Shown here one piece after another: positions 62,671 to 64,000 of a stretch of DNA of 64,000 nt (position 1 is its first letter; the number at the start of each line of letters is the position of its first letter). Origin of the DNA: Chelonoidis abingdonii (Eukaryota > Chordata > Testudines > Testudinidae); assembly GCF_003597395.2 (NCBI RefSeq), contig NC_133769.1, forward strand, positions 173,769,058-173,833,057. The letters run 5' to 3'. Under the pieces are notes generated by a model. That model made no database searches. It saw only the letters and a list, made by a program, of their open reading frames with translations, and was not told the origin of the DNA. Both the position numbers and the translations under genes were made by a program.

Positions 62671-63110
62671 TTTGCATAGCTACTCCCATATTATTCGCTT
62701 GATACTTACCCTTACAGTGGGTACAGATACTTCCAGGTTTGTCTGGGTCTTTTTGAGGGGCAAGAGGGAGCTGAGAGGGAGAAAAAGTTTAAAACCTGTT
62801 CAGCTGGACATACCATTTCTCAGATATCAGCTTGCATTCATATTACCACTTTTTATCCCAAAGGATCCAAAGCACTCTACAAACCATATATATTTGAAGC
62901 ACTTATACCTCTCCTAAAATGCAGCTGCCTATAGGTAGCATGCTGCAGATATTGGAGTGGGGGGGTGGAACATGCAGCAACACTAAATGAATTAGTACAG
63001 GAACTGTAAAAGAAGAATGCGGCTAACTGCAAGGAAATATTAACATGAAAAAGTGAAATATGTTATAAATTTTGAATTTGGATGTTACCAGATTTCAGAG
63101 AACCTGCAGC
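62671..63110. other. Intron 2 DNA, no exon seen
   Basis: No supported exon or repeat family. Confidence 0.5.
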
Positions 63111-63290
63111 CAGACCATTCTGTACTGTGATCCTATCAGATCTCACAGGCTACACAGGGTTGATCTGAATCGATACTTGGTTGGGAGTTGTTGATTGAAC
63201 ATTTGGGTGCTATGTTTTACCCCCAGAGGCAGAGATGTATTGGGTCTCGGCGAAGTAATACTGGTAAGTGGTTTACAGTATATTCCCAAC
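63111..63290 (+). repeat. 5S-rRNA-derived SINE (SINE3 type)
   Basis: It follows the 5S rRNA gene order: ACCATTCTG, then GATCCTATCAGATCTCACAG, GCTACACAGGGTTGATCTGA, ATCGATACTTGGTTGGGAG and finally GGGTGCT at 63204. Compare 5S, which has GATCTCG, GCTAAGCAGGGTC, then TACTTGGATGGGAGAC. It retains the internal pol III A/C-box region in diverged form. It is too diverged to be a 5S gene. An AmnSINE1-like or other 5S-headed SINE is most likely; the body beyond 63215 is unassigned. Confidence 0.75.
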
Positions 63291-63365
63291 TATCCAAATA
63301 GCCTCAGGGGGGTGAAGGCGCATTGATTTTATTTGTATAATCAGGAGTTCATGCACTCGAGAATT

Positions 63366-63672
63366 CAGGAACCATTCAGCAGTGGGGTGGCCTCCCCTTC
63401 TCCTCTTCATCCTCCTCGCTGTGGGGGACTCTGCTCTACCTTGCCAGGTCTGCAGCCTCTCCCACAACACCTTGCGCCTGCTGGGATCAGGTGTCACCAG
63501 CAGTGCAGCAGAGCAGAGAGCCCCCTGCAGTCTCGCTCTCATGGCCCCTGCTCCTTCCCTCCCATGACAGCGCGGCTGCAGAGGGCTCCCTGCCCTGCAG
63601 CAGGAGCCATTCAGCAGCAGGGTGGCTTCCAGGAGCCTGTCCTCGCTGTACTGGATGGGGAACTCTGCTCCA
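63366..63672. repeat. GC-rich sequence with about 235-bp internal duplication
   Basis: GGAACCATTCAGCAGTGGGG (63367) and GGAGCCATTCAGCAGCAGGG (63602) start two related units, each followed by a TCCTCGCTGT...GGGGACTCTGCTC / GGGGAACTCTGCTC block. The several overlapping open frames on both strands come from this composition. The family is unknown. Confidence 0.5.
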
Positions 63673-63741
63673 TGATCTGAACCTACTCGTCCCCATCCAA
63701 ATCCTTTCATTGTCGCCCAGCATGAGATACATGCTGCAGAG

Positions 63742-64000
63742 CAGTGATGCACAAACTTTGCCCCCTTACCATTAATGGAATCTGTTTGTGGCCCCCTCCA
63801 TTACTGCACAGCCAAGGCTTCCTTGGCAGTGGTGTTTGGGCTGGGTGCAGAACTGAGCATGGGGAAGGAACTGGGGCTAGAGGCGAAGTAGGCCCTGGAG
63901 GTGGAGCTGGTCTGGGAACAGAGCCAGCTAGCATGTGATGCTCTCTCCCTGCCCCCTGCGGGGGCTGGCCTGGGCCTGGAGGCAGAACGGCCCTGGGGTT
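63742..64000. mobile_element. Possible hAT-type element, truncated by the window edge
   Basis: It starts CAGTGATGCACAAACTTTG, resembling the CAGTG.T.CCAAACTTTG terminus of Charlie-like hAT elements, and continues into GC-rich sequence. The right terminus is outside the window. Confidence 0.4.

Noticed and set aside
63120..63212. Functional 5S rRNA gene
   Set aside because: Too many substitutions in the conserved core and no matching 5' and 3' stem. A 5S-derived SINE explains it better.

Overview
The window is a piece of a vertebrate nuclear genome, most likely a turtle; a crocodilian or another archosauromorph is possible. It is AT-rich and almost non-coding, and every open frame longer than about 60 codons outside the features below looks like chance or transposon sequence. 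The turtle call rests on recognising several repeat families by eye: hAT elements with 8-bp target duplications, PIF/Harbinger elements that carry a Myb/SANT-like gene, a Penelope-like element, palindromic Chompy-like MITEs, a tRNA-headed SINE with a CR1 tail, and two solo LTRs. No database was searched.

The only cellular gene I can support is EPHA3 (ephrin type-A receptor 3) on the + strand. Exon 1 (coding part 25335-25422) encodes the signal peptide and the start of the mature protein. Exon 2 (49799-49863) encodes the beginning of the ephrin-binding domain. Both have canonical splice sites and join in frame (phase 1) to give 51 codons that agree closely with known EPHA3 proteins. Intron 1 is 24,376 bp. 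Intron 2 runs off the right end after more than 14 kb, so the rest of the receptor lies outside the window.

Layout: 1-25.1 kb is upstream intergenic DNA. It holds MIR copies, a decayed Penelope-like element (9.2-10.3 kb), four hAT elements, two solo LTRs (13.6-14.4 and 15.4-16.2 kb) and a CR1 reverse-transcriptase fragment (16.9-17.3 kb). 25.1-25.4 kb is the putative promoter/5' UTR and exon 1; it contains upstream ATGs whose frames overlap the EPHA3 start. Intron 1 opens with a repeat-poor stretch (26.2-31.0 kb). It then holds a SINE, palindromic MITEs, a Penelope-like hairpin, GC-rich hAT copies (one inside a MIR) and, at 44.9-48.2 kb, a 2-kb Harbinger element that appears nested in or abutting a second one, which carries a nearly intact Myb/SANT-like gene. 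Intron 2 contains a GC-rich hAT copy, MITE and MIR copies, a second 2-kb Harbinger element in the opposite orientation (60.7-62.7 kb), a 5S-rRNA-derived SINE (63.1 kb) and a GC-rich repeat at the edge.

I found no new multi-gene system. The points most worth checking are the overlapping upstream ORFs at the EPHA3 start, the inverted 2-kb Harbinger pair that brackets exon 2, the Harbinger Myb/SANT-like frame broken by a single stop, and the series of transposons with exact target-site duplications.
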